From NCBI RefSeq assembly GCF_040676675.1, contig NZ_JBFAPK010000042.1:16102-80101 (forward strand): 64,000 nucleotides of DNA, given 5' to 3'. The position numbers were made by a program, and so were the translations under genes. The first letter of the stretch is position 1. Each line of letters starts with the position of its first letter. The DNA comes from JBFAPK01 sp040676675 (GTDB lineage Bacteria; Actinomycetota; Actinomycetes; Mycobacteriales; Micromonosporaceae). Positions 62,604 to 64,000 of the stretch are shown piece after piece. A model generated the notes under the pieces. The model saw nothing but the letters and a program-made list of their open reading frames with translations. It was not told the DNA's origin and ran no database searches.

Positions 62604-63782
62604 TTGAGGCTCACCCGATCCGCGGCTACTGCCTTGATCGCGTCGGTTTGCCTGGTCGCCACGCTCACCGGTTGCCAGCTCGGCGGCGATGCGGAGCAGG
62701 CGACCGGTGAGGTGGTCATCGGCGCCGACCTGGAGCTGTCCGGCGCCACTGCCAGCACCGGCAAGGCCTACCAGCGCGCACTGGAACTAAAAGTTCAACA
62801 AATCAACGATTCGGGTGCACTTGGTGGCCGCAAGATTCGCTTGGACATCAAGGACAATCGGTCCGATTCCAGCGAGTCACTCCGGAACATCAGCGAATTC
62901 ACGGCCAACCCCGCCGTCAGCGCCATCATCATGGGCAGCTGCAACGAGTGCGCGGTGGGCGCCGTGAAGACCGTCAACGACCGCAAGGTGCCGACCATCG
63001 CCCTGGCCTCGGGTACCTCCGTGGCCAGCCCGACGGCCGACCGCCGGTTCATGTTCAAGCTCGGGCCGAACGCCGCCGACACCGCCGCCGCCCTCGCGGT
63101 CGAGTTCAAGCGCCAGAACCTGCGGAAGATCGGCCTGCTGCGCACGGACGACGCGTACGGGCAGGAGGGCGAGGACGAGCTGCGCAAGGTTAAGATCAGC
63201 CTCGCCGAGGTGCAGCGGGTCAAGGCGACCGACACGGACGTCAGCCAGGCCGCGGACGCGCTCAGCAAGTCCGACAAGAAGCTCGACGCCATCGTCGTCT
63301 GGACCACGCCCGAGCAGTCCATGCTGGCCGCGAACAACCTCCGGACCGCCAGGTTCACCGGCAAGCTCTTCTTCGACGCGGCCTCTGCCGGGGAACTCTT
63401 CCTCAACGACAACGTCTCCCGCGCGGCCGACTCGAGCACCCTGGTCTTCACCCAGACCATGGTCATCGACGACGTGATCGCCACCACCCCCGCCAAGGCC
63501 GCCCGCAAGCAGTGGTTCCGCGACTACACGGCGCGGTACGGCAGCTACTACGGCTTCGCCTCGTTCGCGGCCGACGCCATCCAGATGATCGTCGACGCGA
63601 TCGCCGGTGACCCCGGCTCCGGCGCGGTCGACCGGGAGCGGCTGCGTACCGTCCTGGAGACCGCGCAGCTCGACGGCCTCTCCGGCCTGATCCGGATGAC
63701 CCCGACCAACCACTCCGGGCTGACGCCGCAGGCGCTGACGATGCTGGTCGCCCGCGGCGGACGCTGGCGCCTCGCTGGTTAG
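62604..63782 (+). CDS. Periplasmic-binding lipoprotein, branched-chain amino acid type
   Basis: The 392-residue protein starts with a lipoprotein signal (LVATLTGC, Cys at about 24) and a type I periplasmic-binding fold of the Leu/Ile/Val-binding kind (GEVVIGADLELSGATASTGK, FRDYTARYGSYYGFASFAADAI). No permease or ATPase genes follow. It starts with TTG 62604, preceded by GGAGG at ideal spacing. It diverges from the conservon kinase, so it may supply a ligand signal to it instead of importing; that is inference. Confidence 0.87.
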   Translation: MRLTRSAATALIASVCLVATLTGCQLGGDAEQATGEVVIGADLELSGATASTGKAYQRALELKVQQINDSGALGGRKIRLDIKDNRSDSSESLRNISEFTANPAVSAIIMGSCNECAVGAVKTVNDRKVPTIALASGTSVASPTADRRFMFKLGPNAADTAAALAVEFKRQNLRKIGLLRTDDAYGQEGEDELRKVKISLAEVQRVKATDTDVSQAADALSKSDKKLDAIVVWTTPEQSMLAANNLRTARFTGKLFFDAASAGELFLNDNVSRAADSSTLVFTQTMVIDDVIATTPAKAARKQWFRDYTARYGSYYGFASFAADAIQMIVDAIAGDPGSGAVDRERLRTVLETAQLDGLSGLIRMTPTNHSGLTPQALTMLVARGGRWRLAG

Positions 63783-63784
63783 TT

Positions 63785-63926
63785 GCGCTCGCGCGCTTCG
63801 CGGCGCCCGAGAGGTGGTGTCTTTCCTTCCGCGGCGGTGTGGGTGGGGGTCGTTCGCCGCGACGCGTCAGTGCAGACACCACCGGCGCCGCTACGCGCAC
63901 TCGCTGAGGGAGCCCGAGGGGCGCGA
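63785..63926 (+). repeat. Dispersed intergenic element, copy B
   Basis: This ~142-base segment begins 3 bases after the stop codon of the binding-protein gene and aligns with 4441-4581. The internal inverted pair is perfect here: GGTGGTGTCT and AGACACCACC. The position directly after a stop codon would suit a terminator, but copy A lies between divergent genes. Confidence 0.7.
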
Positions 63927-63982
63927 CGGCTTAGCCGAGCTGGCGGTCGATAATCTGATCGCCCCCGGGCCCGGCTGACCCG

Positions 63983-63988
63983 TAGCAT
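63983..63988 (+). promoter_or_regulatory. Possible -10 hexamer of a gene beyond the window
   Basis: TAGCAT lies 12 bases before the window end, in the position and style of the leaderless -10 hexamers seen elsewhere. The next gene would begin outside the window, so this cannot be tested here. Confidence 0.2.
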
Positions 63989-64000
63989 CCGGCGGACGGC

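Overview
This 64 kb window is chromosomal DNA from a high-GC actinobacterium, most likely a member of the Micromonosporaceae (Micromonospora or a close relative). The evidence is the very high GC content, many GTG starts, frequent promoter -10 hexamers placed 6-8 bases before a start codon (leaderless mRNAs), developmental regulators of the BldM and WhiD type, a conservon, and a conserved gene order. The assignment rests on recalled protein similarity, not on a database search.

The backbone is a conserved actinobacterial housekeeping block whose order resembles the Mycobacterium tuberculosis region from guaB3 to rplM: guaB3-guaB-DUF5319-(bldM-like)-whiD ... groEL-groES ... tsaD-rimI-tsaB ... 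tsaE-(alpha/beta hydrolase)-alr-nnr-acpS ... glmS ... glmM-rpsI-rplM. It covers purine synthesis, protein folding, the tRNA t6A pathway, cell-wall precursor synthesis (alr, glmS, glmM) and ribosomal proteins.

Accessory genes are inserted between these modules. 7.1-8.8 kb: a membrane-anchored sulfite-oxidase-like molybdoenzyme. 11.3-13.2 kb: a THUMP-like methyltransferase and YbaK. 13.6-18.1 kb: a xylose-type ABC importer with its ROK repressor. 18.1-19.2 kb: three tiny coupled genes diverging from a GntR-type repressor. 19.5-21.7 kb: an MFS exporter with an ArsR-type regulator and a perfect 11-bp inverted-repeat operator. 24.5-27.2 kb: a LysR regulator diverging from a DHA2 exporter. 27.3-32.2 kb: a secreted S8 protease followed by an ECF sigma factor and a membrane partner. 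38.1-40.0 kb: a WXG100-like protein coupled to a DUF1023 hydrolase.

The right third (47-57.4 kb) is a nitrate/nitrite assimilation region: a NarK-type transporter, a MazF-like toxin-antitoxin pair, then a tightly overlapping operon of assimilatory nitrate reductase, its flavoprotein partner, NirB, NirD and a HemD-winged-helix fusion. It ends with a conservon (NIT-domain sensor kinase, roadblock, DUF742, GTPase) diverging from a periplasmic-binding lipoprotein at 62.6 kb.

The least explained sequences are non-coding. Two diverged copies of a ~142-bp element lie near the two ends of the window (4441-4581 and 63785-63926). Two related GC-rich palindromes bracket the dapC-like gene (42203-42271 and 43625-43692). 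A long palindrome lies at 7019-7073 with a possible decayed relative at 62338-62405. A 3 x 28-bp array precedes the DHA2 exporter. No tRNA, rRNA, CRISPR array, IS element or prophage was recognised.
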